From NCBI GenBank assembly GCA_964559435.1, contig CAZLHI010000005.1:1-64000 (forward strand): a stretch of 64,000 nucleotides of DNA. Reading direction: 5' to 3'. Below the pieces are notes generated by a model. It was not told the DNA's origin, did not search any database, and worked only from the letters and a program-made list of their open reading frames with translations. Both the position numbers and the translations under genes were made by a program. Position 1 is the stretch's first letter. Every line of letters starts with the position of its first letter. The stretch is from Hebobacterum sp964559435 (GTDB taxonomy: Bacteria; Armatimonadota; Hebobacteria; Hebobacterales; Hebobacteraceae). Positions 8,840 to 17,704 of the stretch are shown here, one piece after another.

Positions 8840-10573
8840 GTGCTGCTTTCGCGGGTGACGAAGCCCGCGCGCTACATCAATGGGGAATGGAACGCGGTTC
8901 ACAAGGATGCCGCGTCGGTGCGCGCGCGGCTTGCCCTCGTGTACCCCGACGTGTATGAGGTGGGGATGTCCCACCTCGGGCTCCAGATTCTGTACCACGT
9001 GCTGAACTCGACGTCGGACTTCGCAGCCGAACGCGCCTTCGCCCCATGGCCGGACATGGAGTTCGAGCTTCGGTCGCGCGGCTTGGCGCTGACCAGCTTG
9101 GAGTCCCGTACCCCACTCCGCGAGTTCGATGCGATCGGCATCACTCTCCCCTACGAGCTGACCTACACGAACATCCTGAACGTGCTCGATCTCGCCGGCG
9201 TGCCCATTCGGTCGAGCGAACGCGGGGCCGATGATCCCATTGTAATCGGCGGCGGACCGGGCGCGGTGAATCCGGAGCCGGTTGCCGACTTCTTCGACGC
9301 CATTCTCGTTGGCGAGGGCGAAGAGGCAATTGCAGAGATCGCCCGGGCCGTGGCTGGAGCGGATCGCGCAGGTGCGCTGGACGGCCTTGCGCAGATACCG
9401 GGGGTATATGTTCCCGGCCTCTACGAAACGTCGCACGCCGGCGCGGGGCCGCGCGGACGCGTCATTCCGCGAAACGACGCACCTGCGAGGGTCGAGCGGC
9501 GGATCGTAGAGGACTTGGACGGCGCGCCATTTCCAACATGCCAGATTGTTCCCTTCCTCGAAACGGTCCACGCGCGCGCAACGCTCGAGATCATGAGAGG
9601 GTGTGCAAGGGGATGCCGGTTCTGCCAGGCCGGAAGCGTCTACCGGCCTCGGCGAGAGCGCAGCCTCAGTACTCTCCTCCGACAGGCCGAGGAGACGCTG
9701 GCAGCAACCGGCTATGATGAGGTATCCCTGCTCGCCTTCACGAGCGTTGATTACAGCTGTATCGAGAATCTGGCGGCAGAGCTCGTCGAGCGCTTCGGCG
9801 AGCGGGGCGTGGGGATTGCGCTGCCTTCCCTGCGGGCCGATGCCTTTTCCGTCGCCCTTGCCAATAAGATCCAGCAGGTGCGCAAGACCGGACTGACCTT
9901 CGCGCCGGAGGCCGCCACGGCCCGCCTTCGACGGGTCATCGGCAAACAGATGGATGAACACGACTTGTTCGCCGCGGCCGACGCCGCCTTCTCTTTGGGG
10001 TGGTATCGGCTAAAGCTCTACTTCATGATAGGCCTTCCCACCGAGACAGACGAGGACGTGATGGCCATCGGCGATTTGGTACAGCGTCTGGTGCACTTCG
10101 GCCGCGGCGTGCTTGGGTCGCGGCGAAACCGGCTCCGAATTGGCGTCAGCGTCGCGACCTTCGTGCCCAAGCCACATACCCCCCTGCAGTGGGCACAACA
10201 GGACGGCCGCGGCGACCTCGAGCGCAAGCACGGGATGCTGCAGGGCGCGCTCAGAGGCCGACACATCAAGTTGTCCTGGAGCGATCCGGGGGCGAGCGCG
10301 GTGGAGGCCGCGATCTCCAGGGGCGACCGGCGAGTGGGAGAGGCTATAGAGGCCGCCTGGCGGGCTGGCGCTCGGTTCGACTCCTGGGGCGAGCACTTCG
10401 ACTTCGCCCGCTGGGAGGCGGCCTTCCAGGAAGCGGGCCTGCGAATAGAGGAGTACGCCAACGCGCCGCTTGCGTATGACGAGGAGCTGGCCTGGGACCA
10501 CATCTCGTGCGGCCCCGACAGGGCCGCGTTGAGAGTCGAAGCGGAGAAGGCGGTCGGCGGGGGAGGGGACTGA
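8840..10573 (+). CDS. radical SAM protein, TIGR03960 family
   Basis: A protein of at least 577 residues. A B12-binding-like/Rossmann N-terminal half (LVYPDVYEVGMSHLG, VIGGGPGAVNPEPVADFFD, ILVGEGEEAI) is followed by the radical SAM core with C255-x3-C259-x2-C262 in MRGCARGCRFCQ. The family almost always precedes the DUF2344 protein, as here, and the pair is suspected to modify an RNA or protein component. Start: GTG 8840 has no ribosome-binding site. GGAG at 8815-8818 lies six bases before an in-frame ATT at 8825, which would give the more typical N-terminus ISISDVLL, so a rare ATT start is possible. Function is unproven for the family. Confidence 0.9.
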   Translation: MLLSRVTKPARYINGEWNAVHKDAASVRARLALVYPDVYEVGMSHLGLQILYHVLNSTSDFAAERAFAPWPDMEFELRSRGLALTSLESRTPLREFDAIGITLPYELTYTNILNVLDLAGVPIRSSERGADDPIVIGGGPGAVNPEPVADFFDAILVGEGEEAIAEIARAVAGADRAGALDGLAQIPGVYVPGLYETSHAGAGPRGRVIPRNDAPARVERRIVEDLDGAPFPTCQIVPFLETVHARATLEIMRGCARGCRFCQAGSVYRPRRERSLSTLLRQAEETLAATGYDEVSLLAFTSVDYSCIENLAAELVERFGERGVGIALPSLRADAFSVALANKIQQVRKTGLTFAPEAATARLRRVIGKQMDEHDLFAAADAAFSLGWYRLKLYFMIGLPTETDEDVMAIGDLVQRLVHFGRGVLGSRRNRLRIGVSVATFVPKPHTPLQWAQQDGRGDLERKHGMLQGALRGRHIKLSWSDPGASAVEAAISRGDRRVGEAIEAAWRAGARFDSWGEHFDFARWEAAFQEAGLRIEEYANAPLAYDEELAWDHISCGPDRAALRVEAEKAVGGGGD

Positions 10574-10574
10574 G

Positions 10575-11309
10575 ATGGCTCAGTTCGTCTGCCGCTACCG
10601 CAAGGCGGAGCAAGTCAGGTGGATCTCTCATCTGGACCTGAAGCGCACGCTGGAGCGGGCGATGCGCCGGGCTGCGCTGCCTCTGGAGCTGACGAAGGGC
10701 TACAACCCTCATCCCAAGCTGAGCCTGGGCCCTCCACTGCCGCTCGGCGCGACCGGAGAGGCGGAGCTGCTGGCCCTGCATCTGAGAGAGTCGATGGACC
10801 CGGGCGAATTGAAGGAGCGCCTCAACCGGCAGCTACCGCCCGGGCTGGAAGTGGTGGAGGCCTGGATTCTCCCCGGTCACCGAAAGAAAGAGACGTTTGG
10901 GAACGTGGACGTGGCGGACTACCGGATTGTGGTATCGAACGGCATGGACGGGGAAGAACTGGGCGACCGCGTAAGACGCCTCATGGAATCCGAGAGCTTG
11001 CCAATCCGGCGGGGAGGCGATCGCCCGGAGCGCGAAGTGGATGTGCGGCCTCACATACTCAGCCTCGAGATCGCCAGGGAGGAGCCGCATGAGATCGAGT
11101 TGCACGCGCTCCTCAAGACTGGAAGTCACGGCGGCGTGCGCCCCCAGGAGGTAGTCAGCCTGTTGAAGCTGGACGAGAGCGGGCGAGTAGTTCGTTACCA
11201 CCGGGCGGGCATCTATGCGTCTGCTGAGGAGCCGGCGGCTCACCGCACAGGCGTGTGGCGCCGATGGACCCGCGCTCGCGCCAGCCGAGGAAGAAGTCAA
11301 TCGCTATGA
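10575..11309 (+). CDS. TIGR03936 / DUF2344 radical-SAM-associated protein
   Basis: A 244-residue protein of the family that follows TIGR03960, either as a separate gene or as a fused C-terminal domain. Typical regions are the start VCRYRKAEQVRWISHLDL, LTKGYNPHPKLSLGPPLPLG and the LPPGLEVVEAW stretch. It starts one base after the radical SAM stop (TGAGATG) and its own stop overlaps the RNase E/G ATG (ATGA), so the three genes form a tight translationally coupled unit. Biochemical activity is not established. The conserved coupling with RNase E/G suggests a role in RNA or ribosome maturation (inference). Confidence 0.92.
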   Translation: MAQFVCRYRKAEQVRWISHLDLKRTLERAMRRAALPLELTKGYNPHPKLSLGPPLPLGATGEAELLALHLRESMDPGELKERLNRQLPPGLEVVEAWILPGHRKKETFGNVDVADYRIVVSNGMDGEELGDRVRRLMESESLPIRRGGDRPEREVDVRPHILSLEIAREEPHEIELHALLKTGSHGGVRPQEVVSLLKLDESGRVVRYHRAGIYASAEEPAAHRTGVWRRWTRARASRGRSQSL

Positions 11310-13306
11310 AGAAGGAAATCATCGTAAACGCAGATGACCTCGAATCCCGAGTGGCAATCCTTGAAGACGGCAAACTCGCTGAGCTACATGTCGAGCGCGA
11401 GGCTCGGATAGTTGGAAGCATATTCAAAGGCCGCATCGTCAGCGTCTTGAGAGGGATGGATGCATCCTTCGCGGATGTAGGGCTGGATCGGAACGTCTTC
11501 CTGTGTGCCGACGACGTGGGCTACGTCAGCCAGGATGGCGTCACCGTGACCCCCGCGCCCAGATCAGCCTCCATCACTCAGCGTCTTAAGGAGAAGCAGG
11601 AGGTCGTTATGCAAATCGTCCGGGCGCCGGTCGCGGGGAAGGGCGCCCGGGCCACCACCCGACTGGCGCTGCCGGGGCGGTACCTTGTACTGCTGCTGTC
11701 GCACGGCACACAAGTCGGGGTCTCTCGGAAGATAGAGGACCGGAAAGAGCGAGAAAGACTGCGCAAGATCGGCGAACGAATCAGGCCCAAAGACACTGGC
11801 CTGATAATCCGTACGGAGGCGGAAAACCGGGGCCCAAAGGATCTCGAGGCCGATCTGGAGGTGTTGCTCGATCTTCGCGACCGCTTGATGAAGAAGGCTG
11901 CTCAGACGAAGGCCCCGGCGCTTCTCCATCAGGATCTGACGCTCACCTACCAGGTGATCCGCGACGTCTTCACCGACGATATCGGGCGGCTTGTGATCGA
12001 TGAGAAGAGCGTGTACGACACCGCAGTTGAGCTGGTCAAGCTGATAGCGCCGAAGCTGCGAAAACGCGTGAAGCTCCACCGCGGGCGCCTCCCTATCTTC
12101 CATAAGTACGGCATTGAAGGGGAGATAGATCGCCTGCTGAGGCGACGGGTCTGGCTCGGGGCCGGAGGCTATATCAGCATCGACCAGGCTGAGGCCTTCA
12201 CTGCTATCGACGTCAACACGGGCCGATACACCGGGTCGACCGGGCTGGAAGAGACGATCTTCCGCACGAACATGGAGGCGGCGCAGGAGATTGCTCGACA
12301 GCTCAGGTTGCGCGACCTGGGCGGCATTATCGTGATCGACTTCATCGATATGGAACGTGCCCGGCACCGCAATCGCGTCATGAAGGCGTTCGAGGCAGCG
12401 CTGAAGAGGGATCGGCAGCGAACGAAGATCCTCCACCTGAGCCCGCTGGGCCTTGTGGAGATGACGCGGAAGCGCCGCGGCGAGAGCTTGATGGGCATCC
12501 TCACAGAGACCTGTCCGCACTGTGCCGGGCTGGGGCGTGTGCGGCGGCCGCTCACGATCGCGCTCAAGCTGGAGCGCGAGGCCTATCGGCTGGCATCCGA
12601 GGATAAGCCGAAGGCCGTCATCGTCCGCGCAGCTGGGTCGGTCGCGGACCTCCTGATCGGCGATCGCGGCGCGCGGGCTGCCGCGCTGGAGAAGCGGGCC
12701 GGCACTGCCGTCTACATCCGCGGCGACCAGAGCCTGCCCATAGAGGAGCACGAGGTGCTGCCGACGAGTCGGGCCGGGGCCGAGAAGCTTATAAGCACCT
12801 GGAACCGCGGCGATGAGCCGACTCTGGACCGTGTTGATCCCCCACAGCCGGGGAACGAGCAAGAGACGTACGCCTGGGTAGATGGATACCGGGTGCTCGT
12901 CGACAGTGGTGGGCCGGTGGACGTCGGGTCCGTCATCGTCCTCACTGAGGCAGGCAGGTCATTCGGAAGGGGGCATGTGAAGGGAGCCAGGCGTGCGGCA
13001 CGACCGGACAAGGCTGCGCGCAGCAAGGCCGCATCGACGCGGAAGCGGCGACGTCCTCGGCGGAAGTCGAAGGCGACCGGTGCGTCCGGTTCAGTATCCT
13101 CTCAGAAAGCAAGCAAAGGTTCGGCCCCTCACGCGAAGGCTGCTGGGCCGGACGAACCAGAGGCGACCCGGAGCCGAGAGCACGGCGCGGACGTCAAAGT
13201 TGCGAAGGGCGCCGACACCGCACCAGGCCAAGCTGGGGCGAAGAGACGGGGGCTGCTGCGACGGGGGGCGCGTCGGCTCGCCCGTACCTTGCGAGAGTCG
13301 GCTTGA
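11306..13306 (+). CDS. rng: ribonuclease E/G family endoribonuclease
   Basis: A 666-residue endoribonuclease for rRNA/mRNA processing in the cytoplasm. An N-terminal S1 domain (about 35-120) and 5'-sensor region precede the DNase I-like catalytic domain with metal-binding Asp302 (AIDVNTG) and Asp345 (VIDFID), essentially the spacing of E. coli RNase E D303/D346. The Zn-link cysteines are C403 and C406 in CPHCAGLG. After about residue 560 a Lys/Arg/Ala-rich low-complexity tail follows, probably an RNA- or partner-binding extension, making it longer than classical RNase G (about 490). ATG 11306 overlaps the preceding stop. Whether to call it E or G is open. Confidence 0.93.
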   Translation: MKKEIIVNADDLESRVAILEDGKLAELHVEREARIVGSIFKGRIVSVLRGMDASFADVGLDRNVFLCADDVGYVSQDGVTVTPAPRSASITQRLKEKQEVVMQIVRAPVAGKGARATTRLALPGRYLVLLLSHGTQVGVSRKIEDRKERERLRKIGERIRPKDTGLIIRTEAENRGPKDLEADLEVLLDLRDRLMKKAAQTKAPALLHQDLTLTYQVIRDVFTDDIGRLVIDEKSVYDTAVELVKLIAPKLRKRVKLHRGRLPIFHKYGIEGEIDRLLRRRVWLGAGGYISIDQAEAFTAIDVNTGRYTGSTGLEETIFRTNMEAAQEIARQLRLRDLGGIIVIDFIDMERARHRNRVMKAFEAALKRDRQRTKILHLSPLGLVEMTRKRRGESLMGILTETCPHCAGLGRVRRPLTIALKLEREAYRLASEDKPKAVIVRAAGSVADLLIGDRGARAAALEKRAGTAVYIRGDQSLPIEEHEVLPTSRAGAEKLISTWNRGDEPTLDRVDPPQPGNEQETYAWVDGYRVLVDSGGPVDVGSVIVLTEAGRSFGRGHVKGARRAARPDKAARSKAASTRKRRRPRRKSKATGASGSVSSQKASKGSAPHAKAAGPDEPEATRSREHGADVKVAKGADTAPGQAGAKRRGLLRRGARRLARTLRESA

Positions 13307-13376
13307 GACAGCCTTAACCACGCACGGTGGCCCTCTGCTCGGCCGCGCGCAGGGGCTTGTGCGCCTTGAAGAGCGT

Positions 13377-13405
13377 TTGACAGGCCATATGCGTTTTGCT
13401 AAGAT
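13377..13405 (+). promoter_or_regulatory. promoter of the rplU-rpmA-obgE operon
   Basis: A textbook housekeeping promoter: TTGACA at 13377-13382, 17-base spacer, TAAGAT at 13400-13405, with transcription expected near 13412. That leaves a leader of only about 18 bases containing GGAGG (13414-13418), so there is no room for an L21 autoregulatory leader RNA. Confidence 0.8.
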
Positions 13406-13429
13406 GAGTGTTCTGGAGGCGCTGGCCCG

Positions 13430-13768
13430 ATGTCTGCGATCATGGAAAGCGGCGGCAAGCAATATCGTGTTGCCGCGGACGACGATATCATGGTTGAGAA
13501 GCTGGCTGCCGAGCCCGGGGAGGTTGTTGAGTTCGACCGCGTGTGTCTAGTCGAGCGCAGAGGGAAAGTCACTCTGGGAGCGCCCTGGATCAAAGGGGCC
13601 AAGGTGAGGTGCCGAGTTGTGAGTCATGGCCGCGGCCCCAAGATCGAAGTGTTTACATACAAGGCGAAGGAGAACATCAAACGCAAGCTCGGGCACCGAC
13701 AGCCCTATACCCGGCTGCGAGTCGAGAAGATAACCGTGGGACGCAGCCCCAGGAAGAAGGAGAGCTGA
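13430..13768 (+). CDS. rplU: 50S ribosomal protein L21
   Basis: A 112-residue large-subunit protein. It opens with MSAIMESGGKQYRV, close to the universal start of L21 (YAIIxTGGKQYRV), and contains LGAPWIKGAKV, the KIEVFTYKAKENIKRKLGHR rRNA-binding segment and TRLRVEKI. Length is slightly above the usual 103 because of a short basic C-terminal tail. GGAGG at 13414-13418 precedes ATG 13430 with 11-base spacing. It is the first gene of the operon and is followed one base later by rpmA. Confidence 0.98.
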   Translation: MSAIMESGGKQYRVAADDDIMVEKLAAEPGEVVEFDRVCLVERRGKVTLGAPWIKGAKVRCRVVSHGRGPKIEVFTYKAKENIKRKLGHRQPYTRLRVEKITVGRSPRKKES

Positions 13769-13769
13769 G

Positions 13770-14030
13770 ATGGCGCATAAGAAAGGAATGGGTAGCTCAC
13801 GTAACGGCCGGGACAGCCGGTCGAAGCGGCTGGGCGTGAAAGCTTTCGACGGAACTCTGGTCCCCGCCGGCGCCATCATCGTCCGCCAGCGGGGAACTCC
13901 CATTCGGCCTGGCCGCAACGTCGGCCAGGGGCGCGACGATACTCTCTACGCCAAGGTCGAGGGGGCCGTACAGTTCGTCGGCAAGTCTGGGGGCCGCCGC
14001 CAGGTTCACGTGGTGCCAGTCGCCAGCTGA
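13770..14030 (+). CDS. rpmA: 50S ribosomal protein L27
   Basis: An 86-residue ribosomal protein beginning MAHKKGMGSSRNGRDS, then KRLGVKAFDGTLVPAGAIIVRQRGT and the RPGRNVGQGRDDTLYA region: the complete L27 signature, whose N-terminus reaches the peptidyl-transferase centre. It has no Firmicutes-style cleavable N-terminal extension, since the mature-type sequence starts directly at the Met. It starts one base after rplU and its TGA overlaps the obgE ATG. Confidence 0.98.
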   Translation: MAHKKGMGSSRNGRDSRSKRLGVKAFDGTLVPAGAIIVRQRGTPIRPGRNVGQGRDDTLYAKVEGAVQFVGKSGGRRQVHVVPVAS

Positions 14031-15331
14031 TGGCTGTGCCGGCCGATCGGGGCCGCACAGTGTTCGTCGATGAGGCGGAAATTGAGGCTAGTGCCGGCAG
14101 CGGCGGCGACGGGGCCGTCAGCCTTCGGCACGAGAAGCACGTTCCCCGGGGCGGGCCAGACGGGGGCGACGGAGGTTGCGGGGGCGACGTGACGGCGACT
14201 GCTGATCCGAGCCTGCGCACCCTCGTGGACTTCACCTACCGTTCGCATTATCGGGCCGAGGATGGCGGCCGCGGCGGTCCGAACAAGCGTCGCGGGAAGA
14301 ACGGCGCCGACGCGATTATTCGCCTGCCGGTCGGAACGGTAATCAGGGACTCCGCAGATCATTCGGTGATCGCGGACGTTGCCCATGCAGGGCAGACAGT
14401 CGTCCTGGCGCGCGGCGGCCGCGGCGGGCGCGGGAATGCGAGCTTCGCTACAGCGACGCGTCGGACTCCGCGGTTTGCAGAGAAGGGCGAGCCCGGAGAG
14501 AGTCGGCGTCTGAGCCTGGAGCTGAAGCTGCTGGCCGACGTCGGCCTGCTCGGGCTGCCGAACGTGGGAAAGTCGAGCCTCATCTCACGGGCTTCGGCCG
14601 CACGCCCCAAGATTGCGGACTACCCGTTCACTACGCTTGTGCCAAACCTCGGCGTGGTCCGGGTGGAGGAGGGGACGAGCTTCGTGATAGCGGATCTCCC
14701 GGGACTTGTTGAGGGCGCCCACCGCGGCGCAGGCCGGGGACACAGGTTCCTGCGCCACGTGGAGAGGACGCGGCTTCTGATCCACATGTTAGATCCGACC
14801 TCACCCGATCGGGATCCGCTTCAGGATTTCTCGGTGTTGAACCGTGAGCTGGCCCTGTACCAGGAGGAGCTAGCACAGCGAAGACAGCTCGTCGCTGTCA
14901 ACAAGATCGACCTGAAGCCGCCTGCGGAGAGGCTGGACCGCGCGGCATCGTCGCTCCGGACGCAGGGGTACGAGGTGTTTCGCATCTCGGCCGTCACGGG
15001 CGCTGGCGTCATGCGCTTGATGGGTCGCGTGGCTCAGCTCCTGGCCGAGGATGAGTCTGCCCAACGGGAGGAGATGCCCTCGGAGACCCGCGTGGCGCGC
15101 AGGCCGAGACGCCCTCTCCAGGTGGTCCAGGTCAATCCCGGCGAATATGCCATCAGTGGGGAGGATGTCGAGCGGACGGTCGTTATGACGGACCTGGACA
15201 ACGAGGAGGCCGTGCGCTACCTCCATCGTAGGCTGGAGCGGATGGGAGTGATCCGCCGGCTTCGAGACCTCGGGGCCAAGAACGGTGATCGGGTCACAAT
15301 AGGCGAGATCGAGCTTGATTTCGTCGAATAG
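14030..15331 (+). CDS. obgE: Obg family GTPase
   Basis: A 433-residue GTPase needed for 50S maturation and stress responses. The glycine-rich Obg domain (about 12-165, many GG repeats such as GGPDGGDGGCGG) is followed by a G domain with the P-loop GLPNVGKSS, switch II DLPG, and NKID for guanine specificity, then a C-terminal OCT domain (about 355-430, ending TIGEIELDF). The ATG at 14030 overlaps the rpmA stop. An in-frame GTG at 14060 would give the more usual family start FVDEAEIE, so the first ten residues may not be translated. Confidence 0.97.
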   Translation: MAVPADRGRTVFVDEAEIEASAGSGGDGAVSLRHEKHVPRGGPDGGDGGCGGDVTATADPSLRTLVDFTYRSHYRAEDGGRGGPNKRRGKNGADAIIRLPVGTVIRDSADHSVIADVAHAGQTVVLARGGRGGRGNASFATATRRTPRFAEKGEPGESRRLSLELKLLADVGLLGLPNVGKSSLISRASAARPKIADYPFTTLVPNLGVVRVEEGTSFVIADLPGLVEGAHRGAGRGHRFLRHVERTRLLIHMLDPTSPDRDPLQDFSVLNRELALYQEELAQRRQLVAVNKIDLKPPAERLDRAASSLRTQGYEVFRISAVTGAGVMRLMGRVAQLLAEDESAQREEMPSETRVARRPRRPLQVVQVNPGEYAISGEDVERTVVMTDLDNEEAVRYLHRRLERMGVIRRLRDLGAKNGDRVTIGEIELDFVE

Positions 15332-15341
15332 GACGCTTCAG

Positions 15342-16604
15342 ATGACGACTGCGGTCCGGGACGAAGTAATCGCAAAGAGCAAGCGGGCAAAGGCCGCCGC
15401 CGCGCGCTTGGCCGTGATGTCGCGCGCTGAGAAGGACGAGATTCTGGTGGCCATGGCCGACGCGATAGAAGGGGCCGCCGAGCGGATCCTGGAGGCCAAC
15501 GCGCGCGACGTGGCGGCGGCCGAGAAGCGCGGTGCGTCCGCTACTCCGGTCGACCGCCTGCTGCTGAACGAGAAGCGCGTCTCGCAGATGGCCGACGGGC
15601 TTCGCACCGTGGCGGGCCTGACCGACCCCGTGGGCGAGGTCATCGGTGGATGGCGGCTGCCGAACGGACTGGAGATCACGAAGGTTCGCGTGCCGCTGGG
15701 TGTTGTGGGGATCATCTACGAATCGCGCCCGAACGTGACCGTTGACGCCGCCGGGCTGTGTCTCAAGGCCGGCAATGCGGTGATTCTGCGGGGTGGCTCG
15801 GACGCGATCAACTCAAACATCGCTCTGGTCGAGATCCTCCGGGATGCGGCAGGCCCGCACGGCCTGCCCGATGGAGCGATCGAGATCATAGAGACCACCG
15901 ACCGCGAAGCCGCTGCGGAGCTCACGCGTCTGACCGATTACGTTGACGTGTTGATTCCGCGCGGCGGCCGCGGCCTCATCAGGCGAGTGAAGGAGGAATC
16001 GACAGTTCCGGTGATCGAGACGGGCGAGGGGAACTGTCACGTCTATGTTGACGCAACGGCGGACCTGGATCGGGCTGAAGAGATCGTCGTGAACGCGAAG
16101 TGCCAGCGCCCAAGCGTATGCAACGCCGCCGAGACGCTGCTGGTCCACCGAGACGTCGCACCGACCTTCTTGCCCAGGATCGGAGCCAGGCTGGCCGAAC
16201 TCGGTGTGGAGCTGCGCGGCTGCGAGGAATCCCGGCGGTATCTCGAAGGGGCGAAGCCGGCCGAGGAGGAGGATTGGAGAACCGAGTATCTCTCGCTCAT
16301 CCTCGCCATCAAGGTTGTGAGCTCGGTCGAGGAGGCAATTCAACACATCAACCGCTACGGCACGAAGCATTCCGAGTCAATCATCACCGAAGACCTCGGC
16401 AATGCGCGACGCTTCACGGCCGAGGTGGACGCGGCTGCCGCGTACGTCAACGCTTCAACTCGCTTCACCGACGGCGGCCAGTTTGGCATGGGGGCGGAGA
16501 TCGGGATCAGCACCCAGAAGCTGCACGCGAGAGGCCCGATCGGACTGCCGGAGCTGACGAGCTACAAATACGTCATAGTCGGCGTCGGACAGATTCGGAC
16601 GTGA
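15342..16604 (+). CDS. proA: gamma-glutamyl phosphate reductase
   Basis: A 420-residue NADPH-dependent aldehyde-dehydrogenase-fold enzyme that makes glutamate-5-semialdehyde in proline synthesis. Seen: GVVGIIYESRPNVT (substrate/NADP region), LRGGSDAINSN, PRGGRGLI and the catalytic cysteine in CQRPSVCNAAETLLVH (Cys260, with Cys254 nearby), then the C-terminal FGMGAEIGISTQKLHARGP signature. ATG 15342 lies ten bases after the obgE stop; the longer frame to 15315 would overlap obgE. No proB is in the window. Confidence 0.97.
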   Translation: MTTAVRDEVIAKSKRAKAAAARLAVMSRAEKDEILVAMADAIEGAAERILEANARDVAAAEKRGASATPVDRLLLNEKRVSQMADGLRTVAGLTDPVGEVIGGWRLPNGLEITKVRVPLGVVGIIYESRPNVTVDAAGLCLKAGNAVILRGGSDAINSNIALVEILRDAAGPHGLPDGAIEIIETTDREAAAELTRLTDYVDVLIPRGGRGLIRRVKEESTVPVIETGEGNCHVYVDATADLDRAEEIVVNAKCQRPSVCNAAETLLVHRDVAPTFLPRIGARLAELGVELRGCEESRRYLEGAKPAEEEDWRTEYLSLILAIKVVSSVEEAIQHINRYGTKHSESIITEDLGNARRFTAEVDAAAAYVNASTRFTDGGQFGMGAEIGISTQKLHARGPIGLPELTSYKYVIVGVGQIRT

Positions 16605-16616
16605 TGCGCGAGCGCG

Positions 16617-17246
16617 ATGGGCCGAGCGTTGGGGATAATGGGCGGAACGTTCGACCCGATTCACTTCGGCCATTTGGTCGCGGGCGAGGAAGCGCGCGTT
16701 CGCTTTGATCTGGATCGGGTCGTCTTCGTGCCGAACGGGCAGCCGCCGCACAAGAAGGACTACCTCGTGACGCCAGCAAGGCGGCGATACGAAATGGTTG
16801 TGCTCGCGACGGCCGGCAATCCGGAGTTCGAGGCCTCGCGCATTGAAGTGGATCGTGAAGGGCCCTCATACTCGGCGGACACGGTTGCGGAGTTTCGGCG
16901 GCAGATCGGCGTGGATACGCCGATATACTTCATTACGGGAGCCGACGCGATACTCGACATAATGACATGGCACGAGCCGCTGCGCCTGGCGGAGATGTGC
17001 GAGTTCATCGCCGTTGTGAGGCCGGGCTATGACTTGACGGCTCTTGAGAAGGCCCTTGGCCCACACTTGATGGCGAGATGCAGGACGCTAGAGATTCCGG
17101 GCGTTGACATATCGTCGACTGAGCTCCGTCGCCGCGCGGCCTCTGGGGAGTCCTTGCGATACCTCACGCCACCCGCGGTCGAGCAGTACATCAGGGCTCG
17201 CGAGCTATACGCACGCCTTGATAGGGCTGCGCAGGCAGGCCGCTAG
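16617..17246 (+). CDS. nadD: nicotinate-nucleotide adenylyltransferase
   Basis: A 209-residue nucleotidyltransferase that converts nicotinate mononucleotide plus ATP to deamido-NAD in NAD synthesis. The N-terminal GGTFDPIHFGHL contains the class HxGH motif, and the C-terminal ISSTELRRR is the ISTxxR ATP-binding motif. Length matches bacterial NadD. It sits 12 bases after proA in the usual obgE-proA-nadD order. The ATG at 16617 is directly followed by GRALGIMGGTFDP, the expected start. Confidence 0.96.
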   Translation: MGRALGIMGGTFDPIHFGHLVAGEEARVRFDLDRVVFVPNGQPPHKKDYLVTPARRRYEMVVLATAGNPEFEASRIEVDREGPSYSADTVAEFRRQIGVDTPIYFITGADAILDIMTWHEPLRLAEMCEFIAVVRPGYDLTALEKALGPHLMARCRTLEIPGVDISSTELRRRAASGESLRYLTPPAVEQYIRARELYARLDRAAQAGR

Positions 17247-17317
17247 GACCGCCGCGTGGCGCGGATCCTCAACCGGTCTGAGGCACAGCAGCCTGGAGGA
17301 GGAGGAGGTGGAGAATC

Positions 17318-17575
17318 GTGGCGGTAACGCTCTACGTTGGGAACCTTCCCTGGACCGTCGCGGAAGATGAGCTGGCCGAGACGTTCAGCAGGATCGGGAG
17401 GGTTGGAGCGGTTCGCATCATCGCAGACCGTGTCACGGGACGTTCCCGCGGCTATGGCTTTGTCGAGGTCGAAGGCGTGACACTGGAGGAGGCCATTCAG
17501 GCCATGGACAAGGTGGAGGTGCGGGGCCGCCGGCTCACGGTAGGTCCAGCGAAGCTGAGGCCGCAGCGACATTGA
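17318..17575 (+). CDS. single-RRM RNA-binding protein
   Basis: An 85-residue protein made of one RNA-recognition motif: RNP2 is LYVGNL (residues 5-10) and RNP1 is RGYGFVEV (about 45-52), both with the RNA-stacking aromatics present. Such small Rbp proteins act as RNA chaperones or cold-responsive regulators. The GTG start at 17318 is supported by a purine-rich GGAGGAGGAGGTGGAG stretch just upstream. The C-terminus is short, without the glycine-rich tail of some cyanobacterial members. A run of six T follows at 17579-17584, and a hairpin follows at 17615-17642. Confidence 0.93.
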   Translation: MAVTLYVGNLPWTVAEDELAETFSRIGRVGAVRIIADRVTGRSRGYGFVEVEGVTLEEAIQAMDKVEVRGRRLTVGPAKLRPQRH

Positions 17576-17614
17576 GCCTTTTTTCGGATGGACAAAAGGG
17601 GTTGAATTCCGGGC

Positions 17615-17642
17615 GTGCAGCGGCATTGCGCGGCCGCTGCAC
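17615..17642. other. 10 bp hairpin between the RRM gene and the LCP gene
   Basis: An inverted repeat pairs 17615-17624 with 17633-17642 around an 8-nt loop. There is no T-run after it on the plus strand. It may separate the RRM gene from the LCP gene or stabilise the upstream mRNA. Confidence 0.35.
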
Positions 17643-17704
17643 GAGGCAGTGGCGAGGGCGTGGCTGAGATGAAACAGGCGATCCCTGGCTGTTAGAGAAC
17701 CAGA

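Noticed and set aside
8696..9961. Minus-strand ORF opposite yebC and the radical SAM gene
   Set aside because: Antisense shadow; both plus-strand genes are clearly real.
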